Shown here: positions 1 through 11,379 of the stretch, piece after piece
Layout of the letters: each line of letters opens with the position of its first letter
Numbering within the stretch: the first letter of the stretch is position 1
NCBI GenBank assembly: GCA_024331085.1
Contig: JANDJG010000010.1
Span: forward strand, 1-43,255
DNA length: 43,255 nt
Direction of reading: 5' to 3'
Origin: Nitrospira sp.
Lineage (GTDB): Bacteria > Nitrospirota > Nitrospiria > Nitrospirales > Nitrospiraceae
The notes under the pieces: generated by a model
Databases searched by the model: none
What the model was told of the DNA's origin: nothing
Seen by the model: the letters and a program-made list of their open reading frames with translations, nothing else
Program-made: the position numbers and the translations under genes

Positions 1-7
1 GAACACT

Positions 8-1150
8 ATGAACCCTTTGTTGGACCACGGCGCCAGACAAGCCCTGCTTGATAACCGCAACATTTTGGTGGTGGATGACGAAGAGCCGGTCCGCCGCTTG
101 ATCGGCTACCTGCTTCAGACCCATGGATATTCCGTTTTTCTCGCCGCCGACGCCCGTGATGCGCGCCGGCAGCTCAACGACCAGCCGATCGCCCTCATGT
201 TATGCGACGTGAATATGCCCGGGGAAACAGGCATGGACTTGGTCCGCTCCACCCTGGCCGAGTATCCCGAAACCGCCGCGATCATGGTGACGGGACTCGA
301 CAGCCCCGTCCTCGCCAACGCGGCCATCGAGGTCGGCGCGTTCGGCTACATCGTGAAACCGTTCGGCTCGAACGAAGTCCTGATCGACGTCGCCAACGCC
401 CTCCGCCGCCGCCGCCTCGAGCTGGAAAACCGTTTCCATCGCGAACATTTGGAAGAAATCGTGGCTTCCCGCACGATGGCCTTGCAACAGGCGCTGGAAT
501 GGTTGGAGCGCAGCGAAAAAGAGTTGCGCCTGTCACGGGAGGAAACCATTCAACGGTTGGCCATCGCCGCCGAATTTCGCGACTGTTCGACGGCCCAGCA
601 CATTCAGCGGATGAGCCGCTACTGCGAACTGCTCGCGCGCAAGGCCGGCCTCTCGCCCGAACAGTGCGAACTGATCCGCACGGCCAGCCCCATGCACGAC
701 ATCGGCAAAATCGGCACCCCCGACCAGGTGCTTCAAAAACCGGGCCGTTTCACGCCGGAAGAGTTCGACGTCATCGCCCAACATGCCGAGATCGGCTACA
801 AGATCCTGTCAGGATCGGACTCGGAACTGCTCAAGGTCGCCGCCACCATCGCCTACACCCATCACGAACGGTATGACGGCACCGGTTATCCCCGACGGCT
901 CAAAGGCGAGGAGATTCCGCTCGAAGGCCGCATCGCCGCCATCGCCGACAATTTCGACGCGCTCACCACCGAACGGGTCTATAAACCGGCTTTTGATTTC
1001 GAGCATGCCAAGGAGCTGATGCTCAAAGAGCGAGGCAAACACTTCGACCCGACCCTGCTGGACCTGTTTCTCGCCGAGGAAGAGGAACTCCGCCGCATTC
1101 ACCATCAATTCGCCGACCATGCCACTTCGGCTTGGCCCCGCGCAGCGTAG
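8..1150 (+). CDS. Response regulator with HD-GYP c-di-GMP phosphodiesterase domain
   Basis: A cytoplasmic two-component output protein of 380 residues. The receiver domain covers about residues 18-135, with acidic residues DD(23-24), the phospho-acceptor Asp67 in LCDVNMPG and the conserved Lys118 in VKPF. A helical linker (about 140-185) leads to an HD-GYP domain with HD at 230-231 (MHDIGKIG) and a complete HHExxDGxGYP signature at 285-295, so the hydrolase should be active. HD-GYP enzymes linearise and degrade cyclic di-GMP; phosphorylation by a partner kinase presumably controls activity. No kinase gene lies in the window, but the gene begins only 7 bases from the left edge, so a partner could lie upstream. 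The start gives a normal N-terminus directly before the receiver fold. It faces metH convergently. Confidence 0.93.
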   Translation: MNPLLDHGARQALLDNRNILVVDDEEPVRRLIGYLLQTHGYSVFLAADARDARRQLNDQPIALMLCDVNMPGETGMDLVRSTLAEYPETAAIMVTGLDSPVLANAAIEVGAFGYIVKPFGSNEVLIDVANALRRRRLELENRFHREHLEEIVASRTMALQQALEWLERSEKELRLSREETIQRLAIAAEFRDCSTAQHIQRMSRYCELLARKAGLSPEQCELIRTASPMHDIGKIGTPDQVLQKPGRFTPEEFDVIAQHAEIGYKILSGSDSELLKVAATIAYTHHERYDGTGYPRRLKGEEIPLEGRIAAIADNFDALTTERVYKPAFDFEHAKELMLKERGKHFDPTLLDLFLAEEEELRRIHHQFADHATSAWPRAA

Positions 1151-1230
1151 CCCCGCACAGACCCCCATCGGCAGCAGGTCATCTGGCCCGCCCGTTTTGA
1201 AGTATTTCGGCGAATTCTATCAATGTCTAG

Positions 1231-1270
1231 ACACCCCACTGAACCGGCCGTTCGTCGTCAGTGGTGTTTT
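1231..1270 (+). terminator. Possible rho-independent terminator after the HD-GYP gene
   Basis: ACACCCCACTGA at 1231 can pair with TCAGTGGTGT ending near 1267, leaving a two-base bulge, and TTTT follows. It lies between two convergent genes and has the right polarity for the plus-strand gene. There is no T-run on the minus side. The bulge and the large loop make this moderate evidence only. Confidence 0.45.
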
Positions 1271-1281
1271 CGGAAAGAACG

Positions 1282-4977
<3,696 letters not shown>

Positions 4978-5047
4978 CGAGGCTATGATTCGGTGAGGCG
5001 TGAGGCCTTTCTTTGATCACTCACAAAAATTCCGGAAAACCTGTTCG

Positions 5048-5076
5048 ATCATACTGGAAGGCCCCGGGCCGGGCAA
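5048..5076 (-). promoter_or_regulatory. Sigma-70-type promoter for metH
   Basis: On the minus strand TTGCCC (5076-5071) and TATGAT (5053-5048) are separated by exactly 17 bases. Predicted transcription starts near 5041, leaving a leader of roughly 65 bases before metH. That is too short for a cobalamin riboswitch, and I see no S-box or SAH riboswitch motif in it. Confidence 0.6.
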
Positions 5077-5091
5077 GCCGGACCCGCTTCC

Positions 5092-5121
5092 TTGACTTGA
5101 ATTCCTCCTCGCCGATAGGAT
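5092..5121 (+). promoter_or_regulatory. Promoter for the exported protein at 5129
   Basis: TTGACT (5092-5097), an 18-base spacer and TAGGAT (5116-5121). The ATG at 5129 lies seven bases beyond the -10 box, so the transcript would be leaderless or nearly so. It is divergent from the metH promoter. Confidence 0.5.
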
Positions 5122-5128
5122 CATTTCA

Positions 5129-5926
5129 ATGCGGACCGGGTCGTTCAGCCTTGCACTCTCACGCCGTGCCTGCTTCATGGTGGCTCTGGCTTTCGTTCTG
5201 TGGGGAGCGAATCCAAGAACGCCGGCGGCAGAGCCCTATTTCGAAGACGGCTTCCTTGGGCTGACGCAAAAAGAACTGCATGAAAAACTCGGCATGCCGC
5301 AGGCGGTCCGCGACCGGAAATCGGCGCTGCGCGTCTTCACCTATTACCCCGTCACCGATTGGAAATCGTATTTCAGCAAACTCGTGTCGCCGGAAAACGG
5401 CGAAGACGTGTACTCCTTCAAGCGGGGCGATATCGACGTGCGCTATTCATTCAGCTACGCGGTGGACCCCAACGACGAGCGCGAGGACCGGCCGCTGGTC
5501 GTTCGATTGGTCGATATCGAATTCTCGTCCCCCGTCCCGATCGGCAGGGTCCCTTCGTTGGTTCCGGAATTCAGACCCTCGACCGATCCTTCCGATCCCG
5601 CGTTCCGTTCGAATATCTGGATTCTGCTGTTCAAAGGGTCGCCCTCCCCGGCGGCGCGCTTCATCGTGAAAGAAAAGGGCAAGGAACAGTTGGAGTGGAC
5701 CTTGGCCTTTCAGCTTTTCTCCCTGCAGGGTTTGCCCGATCGACTCACGCCCAAGGCCACGATCGATCGTATGGAAATCGGGGCGCAGAGCCTGCAACTC
5801 GTGCGGCAACGACAGCAGCATACTCACGAGCCGATGCCGAACCCCTACTCCGCCGAATTTCTGCGCCAATCAACGGAGCCAACCAAAACGGTGAAGCCCG
5901 TCCCGGTCCCCCGATACGCCGAATAA
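5129..5926 (+). CDS. Exported protein of unknown function
   Basis: I do not recognise a family. The 265-residue product begins with a charged n-region (SRR), a hydrophobic segment (MVALAFVLWGA) and an AxA-like cleavage region ending at PAAEP, so export is likely. The segment GLTQKELHEKLGMPQAVRDRKSALRVFTYYP resembles the start of BamE/SmpA-type folds, in which a short helix precedes the G-x-P turn. The middle is rich in beta-like alternation; the tail is Pro/Lys-rich. The promoter at 5092-5121 supports the first ATG; Met17 at 5177 is a less likely alternative because it would leave almost no n-region. The next gene has a similar motif (GMTKEQVLEAWGGP), so the pair may be functionally linked. 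Confidence 0.75.
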   Translation: MRTGSFSLALSRRACFMVALAFVLWGANPRTPAAEPYFEDGFLGLTQKELHEKLGMPQAVRDRKSALRVFTYYPVTDWKSYFSKLVSPENGEDVYSFKRGDIDVRYSFSYAVDPNDEREDRPLVVRLVDIEFSSPVPIGRVPSLVPEFRPSTDPSDPAFRSNIWILLFKGSPSPAARFIVKEKGKEQLEWTLAFQLFSLQGLPDRLTPKATIDRMEIGAQSLQLVRQRQQHTHEPMPNPYSAEFLRQSTEPTKTVKPVPVPRYAE

Positions 5927-5943
5927 ACCGCCCTCGACATGCC

Positions 5944-5972
5944 TTGACTCAGTATTGCCCCGTTGTTAGCAT
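5944..5972 (+). promoter_or_regulatory. Promoter for the membrane-anchored protein at 5994
   Basis: TTGACT (5944-5949), a 17-base spacer and TAGCAT (5967-5972), followed by a leader of about 15 bases to the ATG at 5994. Confidence 0.5.
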
Positions 5973-5993
5973 CTCAACAGTTCACACGTTGCC

Positions 5994-6434
5994 ATGATGA
6001 GCGCCTCTTCCCCCTCCCAATTTGACTCACCGACCGAGACCGTTTCCTTCATTCGGCGGCCCGAGGTGCGGGCCGTCATTTATGGGGGACTCGGATTATT
6101 CGCCGTGATGATGGTGATCTGGCCGTTGATCAATCAACTGCTGGACCCGGATTTCAAACGGCACATCGAACAACATCGCGTCATGGTCGGCATGACGAAG
6201 GAGCAGGTGCTGGAAGCCTGGGGCGGCCCCCAAACGATTCACACCACCTTTACCAAAGACGGCATCCGGCAAGAAGAGTGGATTTTCGAAGATTGGGAAG
6301 ACGCCGCGACCGTCCGTCATCGTTATCTGTACTTCGAGGAAGGGATTCTCGTGGGAGGATGGTACCAGGGGTCGAGAGAGCGTGACGCGCGGAATCTTCC
6401 GTCTTCGAAACCGAAGCCCAAATCCGAGTCTTAG
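5994..6434 (+). CDS. Membrane-anchored BamE/SmpA-like small protein
   Basis: A 146-residue protein with one hydrophobic segment (about residues 29-48, VIYGGLGLFAVMMVIWPLIN) after a short cytoplasmic tail. This makes it an N-terminally anchored protein with a periplasmic domain. The motif VGMTKEQVLEAWGGPQTIH followed by EWIFED and RYLYFEEGILVG is the pattern of the SmpA/OmlA (BamE) fold: G-M-x2-x-x-V, a G-x-P turn and a final aromatic beta strand. There is no lipobox, so it is not a canonical BamE lipoprotein. The last 15 residues are Lys/Pro/Ser-rich. A substrate or partner cannot be named. Confidence 0.75.
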   Translation: MMSASSPSQFDSPTETVSFIRRPEVRAVIYGGLGLFAVMMVIWPLINQLLDPDFKRHIEQHRVMVGMTKEQVLEAWGGPQTIHTTFTKDGIRQEEWIFEDWEDAATVRHRYLYFEEGILVGGWYQGSRERDARNLPSSKPKPKSES

Positions 6435-6596
6435 CCCTGAGCCTCCTCAGCGATCGTGATGTTCGCACGCTGGGACGGTGCGCCGCCTTGTCATAAAGCC
6501 GTCCCTTCTCTTGTCTCTTTATCGTACGTGACGCGCGCGAGGGCGAGCCTTGTCTCGCTCGCGCAACCGGGTTGTTCGTAGAGCGCCGGACGGTCG

Positions 6597-6860
6597 TCAG
6601 TCCGACGTTTCGCGAATCGAGAGTCTGAGCCTGCTGAGGAGCACCTCCGCGCGAGCCCGATCCAATTCGTCGACCATCACCCTCCCCACGAAAGACGGCA
6701 CGCCAGGATACAGCGTGCTCATGTGTTCGCCATGAATGACGTACGCAATGCGGTTGCCGTCCAGCAAACTCTTAATGATGGCCAATTCTCCCGCATCCTG
6801 CGCGTTGGTGAGGTGCACCATCCTCACGCGCGTGTTGCCGTCCCTGTCTTTCTTGTTCAA
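6597..6860 (-). CDS. DUF2007-type putative signal-transducing protein
   Basis: An 87-residue protein. From MVHLTNAQDAGELAIIKSLLDGNRIAYVIHGEH onward it has the DUF2007 pattern: a beta strand, a helix whose residues sample two substrates or domains, an I-x-Y/V strand, and then V-x-V...ARxLL. Proteins of this family are small cytoplasmic domains with structural similarity to PII-like folds; their function is unknown. The longest form starts at TTG 6860, preceded by GGGGA. An ATG at 6821 gives the bare domain but has its purine-rich site immediately adjacent. I annotate the TTG with reserve. Confidence 0.72.
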   Translation of the reverse strand: MNKKDRDGNTRVRMVHLTNAQDAGELAIIKSLLDGNRIAYVIHGEHMSTLYPGVPSFVGRVMVDELDRARAEVLLSRLRLSIRETSD

Positions 6861-6915
6861 TGGAGATCCCCGAGGAATTGCAGTTTCTCCCCCGCCCCGT
6901 TACACTCGGAATCGA

Positions 6916-7200
6916 TCATGGAGTTTCGGTGATCCGGACGCGCCGTTCTTGATCGGGACCGCCGGAGATGGTGAGCACGCGCTTCCACTCGCGCACCTGG
7001 TAAATCGCCCAAGCATTGGGCCGGCCTTTATAAAAAGCCGAAGGGTCTTCGCCGCTGGCATTGAGGAAAATCGGCTCGGTAAAACCTTCTTCCAGCACGT
7101 AGTCCAAAAGCGATTCCGTCGTAAATCCCTTCCCCCGGAGCGAGATGTCGGCCAACACGTTCAAGATCTCGTCCGGATTCTGCACGGTGATCGGATTCAT
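6916..7200 (-). CDS. Conserved hypothetical protein
   Basis: About 94 residues from the ATG at 7200 (MNPITVQNPDEILNVL); a GTG at 7251 would add 17 residues. No family recognised. The sequence has an amphipathic helix (DEILNVLADI), a second helix (TTESLLDYVLEEG) and a beta-rich end (AWAIYQVREWKRVLTI), with no signal or membrane segment. It lies 55 bases upstream of the DUF2007 gene on the same strand, so the two could be cotranscribed. The plus-strand protein beginning around 7325 is divergent. Confidence 0.6.
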   Translation of the reverse strand: MNPITVQNPDEILNVLADISLRGKGFTTESLLDYVLEEGFTEPIFLNASGEDPSAFYKGRPNAWAIYQVREWKRVLTISGGPDQERRVRITETP

Positions 7201-7324
7201 GGCAGTAGTGATGAATTCTAACGACAGCCCGACGAAGAAGGCAAGATGCACGAGGACTCACCCCGCAAAGGCGGTCTTGCGGCACCACGTCTTAACCGCC
7301 CTCAAAAAGACTGCGGGACTCCTG

Positions 7325-8257
7325 GTGAGACCGTCAAGCAGGTATCGCCCACGGTTGCAGGACCGAAAGAGCACCATCACCGATTTCTTGGCGACGGCCT
7401 TGATCGTGCCGGTCCTCTGCCATGCGCCGGTTGTTTTCGCCTTGTCGCTCCCCGACGAAACGGTCTTGATTCCCGCCGGAGAATTTTTCATGGGGAGTCC
7501 GGACGACGGTTCGAGCTTCGACGACGAACGACCGCAACGTAAAGTCTTCGTCAGTTCCTTTCGCATCCATCGTCACGAAGTCACGAATGCCCGCTATAAA
7601 CGGTTCACGGATGCGACCGGGCATCGAACGCCGAGCCACGAGAAACCGGCGTTGACGCTATGGCTCAACGGCGAGCCGTTTCCCGGCAGCGAGCATCATC
7701 CGGTCGTCAACGTCAGTTGGGATGATGCGCTTGCCTACTGCCGATGGCTGGGCATGCGCCTGCCGACCGAAGCGGAATGGGAAAAGGCCGCGCGCGGAAC
7801 GGACGGGCGTCGCTACCCGTGGGGAAACGAATGGGACCCGCATCTTGCCAACAGCGCCAGTTACTGGGCCGATCGCACGATCGAATTCAAAGACGGAGAG
7901 GAGTGGAAAGCCTTTTGGATGACTGGCGACGGCGCGCGCATCGCGCGTGAGCACGGTCTCAACGGCGAAGTGCTTACGTTGCCGGTCGGAAGTTTTCCGG
8001 AAGGAGCGAGTCCATTCGGCCTCTTGGACATGGCGGGGAACGTGTCGGAATGGGTGCAGGATTGGTACGAGCCCTATTCCTATCTGCACGCGCCGCTCTC
8101 CGACCCACCGGGTCCGGAGGGACGGCTCCTGAAGGTCGTCCGCGGGGGGTCGTGGCTCAAACCGGCAAGAAATCTCCGAACATCCGATCGCGACTATGGC
8201 TTTCCCACGGATCGCGCGACCGGCATCGGCTTCCGCTGCGCCCAGGACGTCCAGTAA
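7325..8257 (+). CDS. Exported formylglycine-generating-enzyme (SUMF1)-like protein
   Basis: The sulfatase-modifying-factor domain fills the protein: VLIPAGEFFMGS at its start, DERPQRKVFVSSFRIHRHEVTNARYKRF, HPVVNVSWDDALAYCRWLGMRLPTEAEWEKAARG, YPWGNEWD, FGLLDMAGNVSEWVQDWY, VVRGGSW and GIGFRCA. True FGEs carry a catalytic Cys pair near the C-terminus. Here the late part has only the Cys of GFRCA, so formylglycine activity is doubtful; many bacterial members are structural or ligand-binding. The open frame runs back to 7145, but the GTG at 7325 gives a coherent signal peptide (basic n-region, then FLATALIVPVLCHAPVVFA) and avoids overlap with the divergent gene. An ATG at 7211 is the alternative. 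Confidence 0.85.
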   Translation: MRPSSRYRPRLQDRKSTITDFLATALIVPVLCHAPVVFALSLPDETVLIPAGEFFMGSPDDGSSFDDERPQRKVFVSSFRIHRHEVTNARYKRFTDATGHRTPSHEKPALTLWLNGEPFPGSEHHPVVNVSWDDALAYCRWLGMRLPTEAEWEKAARGTDGRRYPWGNEWDPHLANSASYWADRTIEFKDGEEWKAFWMTGDGARIAREHGLNGEVLTLPVGSFPEGASPFGLLDMAGNVSEWVQDWYEPYSYLHAPLSDPPGPEGRLLKVVRGGSWLKPARNLRTSDRDYGFPTDRATGIGFRCAQDVQ

Positions 8258-8356
8258 GGCGTCCGGTGATTCAAGGCGCCCACCGTGACCATGTCGGGAA
8301 GGAACGTCGAAGCTGACTTATCCAGACAGGCCGTGCAACGACAATTCTTGCTCCGG

Positions 8357-8680
8357 CTACTCCGGCGAGGCAGCCATGGCTCGGTGAAACGAGGCTGAGA
8401 GACGCTCCACGGCCTGATGATCGGGAGCCAACACACCGACCTCGATCAACACGGCCACGCGGGGGGCCGGATCAAGCCGACGCACTCCTGAACGAGTCAA
8501 CCCTTCCAGGGCGAGTACCCGTTCATACGTTTCGATCCACGACTCCGTCACGGCCCGCAAACCCGCGTCCGTGGGTTTCAGACGACCCAATCGAACCTGG
8601 TGGATCAGCTTGATCAACGGATCGACCTGCGCAACGGTCGAGATGGCGCGCTGCAACACCTGCTCGCCGGGATTGCCCAT
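8357..8680 (-). CDS. Conserved hypothetical helical protein
   Basis: A soluble 107-residue protein with no recognised domain. It looks almost wholly helical: VLQRAISTVAQVDPLIKLIHQVRLGRLKPTDAGLRAVTESWIETYERVLAL. It begins seven bases after the stop of the FmdB-type zinc-ribbon gene on the same strand and probably shares the promoter at 8938-8966. The ATG is preceded by the purine-rich GAAGAAGAT. Function cannot be assigned. Confidence 0.7.
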   Translation of the reverse strand: MGNPGEQVLQRAISTVAQVDPLIKLIHQVRLGRLKPTDAGLRAVTESWIETYERVLALEGLTRSGVRRLDPAPRVAVLIEVGVLAPDHQAVERLSASFHRAMAASPE

Positions 8681-8687
8681 ATCTTCT

Positions 8688-8912
8688 TCAGTTCATGGAG
8701 CAGGCGCCCGGCCCCCGTGGATCGCCGCAGGTGCCGCAGGCCCCCGGCCCTCCGGGCGACGCCCAACTCGATGTCGCTCCGACTCCGAAGGCGGAAAACT
8801 GCTTCTCCACTTTGGCGGTCTTGCACTGAGGACAGGCGACTTGTGTCGATCCCTGAACCAACAACTCAAATCGATGATTGCATTCCCGACAGACATACTC
8901 GAAGATAGGCAT
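8688..8912 (-). CDS. FmdB-family zinc-ribbon protein
   Basis: A 74-residue product starting MPIFEYVCRECNHRFELLV, the classic FmdB/CxxC-CxxC regulatory-protein opening. Two CxxC knuckles (CREC and CPQC, residues 8-11 and about 28-31) would bind one zinc. The tail is Gly/Pro-rich with two more Cys (ACGTCGD, ACSMN). The start is fixed by GGAGG six bases upstream and a promoter at 8938-8966. Members are often called putative regulators because of linkage to the fmd/amd operons, but their molecular role is unknown. Confidence 0.9.
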   Translation of the reverse strand: MPIFEYVCRECNHRFELLVQGSTQVACPQCKTAKVEKQFSAFGVGATSSWASPGGPGACGTCGDPRGPGACSMN

Positions 8913-8937
8913 GTGCACCCTCCGTCTTGCGGATCTC

Positions 8938-8966
8938 ATTATAAAGTCGTGTCACCGCCATCGCAA
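8938..8966 (-). promoter_or_regulatory. Sigma-70-type promoter for the FmdB-type gene
   Basis: On the minus strand TTGCGA (8966-8961), a 17-base spacer and a perfect TATAAT (8943-8938). The leader to the ATG at 8912 is about 20 bases and carries GGAGG. Confidence 0.75.
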
Positions 8967-8978
8967 CGAGAGGATCCC

Positions 8979-9245
8979 ATGTATCATGAAGAAAAGACGT
9001 TCCTTCTGAGATTCAGCCTGGAAGTCCGGTTCCCCGACGATTACGAAGGCGAAGAGGACCACCACGTCTGGCTGCGTGCCTGGGAATCGCGCGTCAAACC
9101 GGAGTTGATCAAATCCGTCTTTGAGTCGCTGAGACGGACGGGGGGATGGGCCGTGCATACCCGCAATCGCGGCAAATCGCCGGAAGACGAAATCGAAATC
9201 GTGCTGGAGCGGGACTACTCGACCTCTCCATCTCTTCTGCCATAA
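8979..9245 (+). CDS. Small conserved hypothetical protein upstream of hemW
   Basis: 88 residues (MYHEEKTFLLRFSLEVRFPDDYEGEEDHHVWLRAWE), acidic in the first half, with no membrane segment or recognised family. The ATG at 8979 is preceded by GAGAGGAT at good spacing. The hemW start follows two bases after this stop, so the two are translationally coupled and cotranscribed. The beta-alpha-beta-like pattern (LLRFSLEVRFP, then ELIKSVFESLRRTGGWAVHTRNRG, then EIEIVLERDY) suggests a small compact fold. Function unknown. Confidence 0.78.
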   Translation: MYHEEKTFLLRFSLEVRFPDDYEGEEDHHVWLRAWESRVKPELIKSVFESLRRTGGWAVHTRNRGKSPEDEIEIVLERDYSTSPSLLP

Positions 9246-9247
9246 CC

Positions 9248-10378
9248 ATGCGGCCGCGACGCTCGATCGGCATCTACATTCACGTCCCTTTTTGCAGACA
9301 ACGCTGCCACTTCTGCGCGTTTTACCTGGAAGCGGCGAAACCGGAACGAATGGAAGCTTTTTGCTCCGCGCTGGCGCGGGAAATCGATTTCTATGGCGGC
9401 CGCAACGTGACGGACGGACGTCCGCTGCGAAGCCTCTACATCGGCGGCGGGACACCGACGACGCTTCCCGCGACTCAATTGGTCGCGTTCCTGAAACGGG
9501 CGCAAGCGATTTGGTCGTGGGAAGACTCCGCGGAAATTACGGTGGAGGCCCACCCTTCCACCGTCACTCCCAAGGATCTGAGCCTGTTGGCGGAAGCAGG
9601 ATTCAATCGCCTGAGCATGGGCGTTGAATCCATGGATCAACGCGACTTTATTCCGATCGGTCGTCCCGGGCTGGTCAACGAGGCGAAGCGGGCGGTGAAG
9701 GCGGCGCGAACGGCCGGCTTTCGAAACGTCAATCTTGACCTGATGTACGGACTGCCGGGACAGACGCTGGAATCATGGATTGAAACCCTGCAAGCGACAC
9801 TTGCTCTCGAGCCGACTCATGTCTCTTGCTACGCCTTGACCATCGAAGAAGATACGAGGCTCGCCCGCGACATCGCCAAGAACCTGATCCCCCCGCCGAA
9901 CGAAGCGCTTCAAGTAGAGATGGAATCGGCCGCGGAAGCGTTGCTGCAAGCGGCCGGATTCGAACGGTACGAGCTCTCCAATTACGCTTTGCCCGGCTTC
10001 GCGTGCCGACACAACAAACTTTATTGGACCGACGGGGATTACCTGGGACTCGGCCCGAGCGCCCAGTCCTACGTCAACGGCGTGCGGTTCGGCAATATCG
10101 ACGACCTCACCGCCTATGTGGATTGCTTGTCCGCCTGTCGCCTCCCCGTCGCGGAACGAGCCGAACTCACGGACGGCGAACAACGGCGGGACGCGCTCGT
10201 CTTCGGCCTCAGACTGATCGAGGGAGTTCCTCTCCGCATCGTCCGTCCCGGCACGTCGCAGCATCAGGCGCTCACCGCTTTGGCCGGCCGGGGATTCATC
10301 GAATGGAAAGAGAATCGCGTTCGACTGACCAGACTCGGAAGACGATACGCGGACTCGGTAGCCGAGCAGTTGTACTAG
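9248..10378 (+). CDS. hemW: Radical SAM protein HemW (heme chaperone-like)
   Basis: 376 residues. The opening IGIYIHVPFCRQRCHFCAF carries the radical-SAM CxxxCxxC triad (Cys16, 20, 23), followed by the SAM-binding GGGTPTTLP and the HemN/HemW-family MGVESMD, LDLMYGLPGQT and YELSNYALPGFACRHNKLYW. The tail is the HemN C-terminal winged-helix region. Length and missing N-terminal extension favour HemW, a heme-binding chaperone, over the coproporphyrinogen dehydrogenase HemN. The ATG at 9248 is two bases downstream of the preceding gene. It could still have been called coproporphyrinogen III oxidase in older annotation. Confidence 0.92.
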   Translation: MRPRRSIGIYIHVPFCRQRCHFCAFYLEAAKPERMEAFCSALAREIDFYGGRNVTDGRPLRSLYIGGGTPTTLPATQLVAFLKRAQAIWSWEDSAEITVEAHPSTVTPKDLSLLAEAGFNRLSMGVESMDQRDFIPIGRPGLVNEAKRAVKAARTAGFRNVNLDLMYGLPGQTLESWIETLQATLALEPTHVSCYALTIEEDTRLARDIAKNLIPPPNEALQVEMESAAEALLQAAGFERYELSNYALPGFACRHNKLYWTDGDYLGLGPSAQSYVNGVRFGNIDDLTAYVDCLSACRLPVAERAELTDGEQRRDALVFGLRLIEGVPLRIVRPGTSQHQALTALAGRGFIEWKENRVRLTRLGRRYADSVAEQLY

Positions 10379-10426
10379 CGACGGCGCCCGGCCGAGCAAA
10401 ACGGGCATGATCTCACCATCGGAGTC

Positions 10427-10435
10427 TGCTAAAAT
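10427..10435 (+). promoter_or_regulatory. Extended -10 promoter for the ClpS-like gene
   Basis: TGCTAAAAT is a TGn-extended -10 element; there is no good -35. The ATG at 10446 is ten bases downstream. This places the earlier ATG at 10407 upstream of the predicted transcription start and argues for the 10446 start. Confidence 0.5.
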
Positions 10436-10445
10436 TTTCGCCGCG

Positions 10446-10736
10446 ATGGCTGCGATACCTCAAACCATCCCGGAAACGACCGAAGACGTTCGGACCGGCA
10501 GCGGGAGCGGTCTTGAATCCCGAGTCGTCGTCTTCAATTGCGATTGCCACACCTACCAGCAGGTCATCGATCTGTTCTGCCGATTTATTCCGGGGATGAC
10601 CCCTCCCAAAGCGTTTGAGCTGGCTTATCGTATCGACCACGAGGGACAGGCGGTCGTGTACAGCGGCCCGCTTGAGCACGCGGAGGATATCGCGGGCAAA
10701 TTGGCCGGCGGAGGGTTGCGGGTGGTGGTTCAGTAG
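10446..10736 (+). CDS. ClpS-like Clp protease adaptor with altered N-degron pocket
   Basis: 96 residues from the preferred ATG at 10446 (109 from 10407). The core matches ClpS: VVVFNCDCHTYQQVIDLFCRFIPGMTPPKAFELAYRIDHEGQAVVYSG, then a helix and LRVVVQ. ClpS normally delivers N-degron substrates to ClpA and reads them with N-D-D-x-T and a His before xEG. Here the motif is N31-C32-D33-C34-H35, and the canonical first His of HH/HY is Asp64 (IDHEG). The second pocket Asp and N-terminal Asn remain. Its substrate selectivity may therefore differ, or it may have another role. No clpA lies nearby. A flexible acidic/Thr-rich N-tail precedes the core, as in true ClpS. Confidence 0.72.
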   Translation: MAAIPQTIPETTEDVRTGSGSGLESRVVVFNCDCHTYQQVIDLFCRFIPGMTPPKAFELAYRIDHEGQAVVYSGPLEHAEDIAGKLAGGGLRVVVQ

Positions 10737-10762
10737 TCGTTTGGCGGGCGGCGGAGGACTCG

Positions 10763-11125
10763 TTACTTGCGTTTGGCCTTGCGCTTTTTGACCGTGTGAG
10801 TTTTGGCCGGCTTTCCGTTCGACGATTTCACGGAATGTTTCATACGCTGCTTCGAAGACGCTTTCACCGGTTCTGTTGTTTCAGGTCTCGCATCTTTAGA
10901 CGCCCGACGCGACACGGCTTTCTCGGTTTTTGAGGACGAGACCGGAGCCGTATAGGCCGAGGTCCGGTTGATTTTCGCAAGCTGTTCTCCGCTTAGGATG
11001 CGGACCTGATAGAGTTCGAACAACTTGCTGATGGCTTTCGTATCCCCCCGTCTGGCCGCATTCAACAGTTTGCGGCGTTGATTCATTTCCTCTTCTTCGG
11101 TATGAGAAGCGACGCGCCGTTCCAT
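10763..11125 (-). CDS. Hypothetical protein with strongly basic tail
   Basis: 120 residues. The first half (NQRRKLLNAARRGDTKAISKLFELYQVRILSGEQL) is helical and resembles a single ankyrin- or Sel1-like helix pair. The second half is Ser/Thr/Lys/Arg-rich and of low complexity, ending KTHTVKKRKAKRK, a composition typical of nucleic-acid-binding or histone-H1-like tails. The ATG at 11125 has GGAAGG seven bases upstream; the internal ATG at 11086 is an alternative. An extended -10 element lies at 11203-11211. No function assigned; binding to DNA or RNA is an inference from charge alone. Confidence 0.65.
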   Translation of the reverse strand: MERRVASHTEEEEMNQRRKLLNAARRGDTKAISKLFELYQVRILSGEQLAKINRTSAYTAPVSSSKTEKAVSRRASKDARPETTEPVKASSKQRMKHSVKSSNGKPAKTHTVKKRKAKRK

Positions 11126-11202
11126 CCTCCATCCTTCCTACATCTCTGGAAACCCCAATCGGATAAAACGTCCCCTCGGCCTTTGCCGATAAAAATTGGT
11201 CG

Positions 11203-11211
11203 AGTATACCA
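11203..11211 (-). promoter_or_regulatory. Extended -10 promoter for the basic-tail protein
   Basis: The minus strand reads TGGTATACT, a TGn-extended -10 box with no clear -35. It would give a leader of about 70 bases before the ATG at 11125. Confidence 0.45.
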
Positions 11212-11379
11212 AAATCGCAGTGAATTTGGGAATCCGCATGAAAAACTTCTGAGTAGTAACCCTATTCTACCTTCCTTTCTACCCCCCCTCTCATTTATTG
11301 ATCGCTCAATAACCATCGGCTCTTTTCCGAGCGACCCTTCTGAAACAAATTCTGGTGCGCACCCAAGCCCTCTCCATCA

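Noticed and set aside
4978..5047. A cobalamin, SAM or SAH riboswitch before metH
   Set aside because: The predicted leader is only about 65 bases and lacks the B12-box, S-box or SAH-core words I looked for.
6532..6566. GC-rich hairpin (GCGCGAG.GCGAG / CTCGCTCGCGC) as a terminator between 6434 and 6597
   Set aside because: No T-run follows on either strand; it may be a structural element but not a clear terminator.
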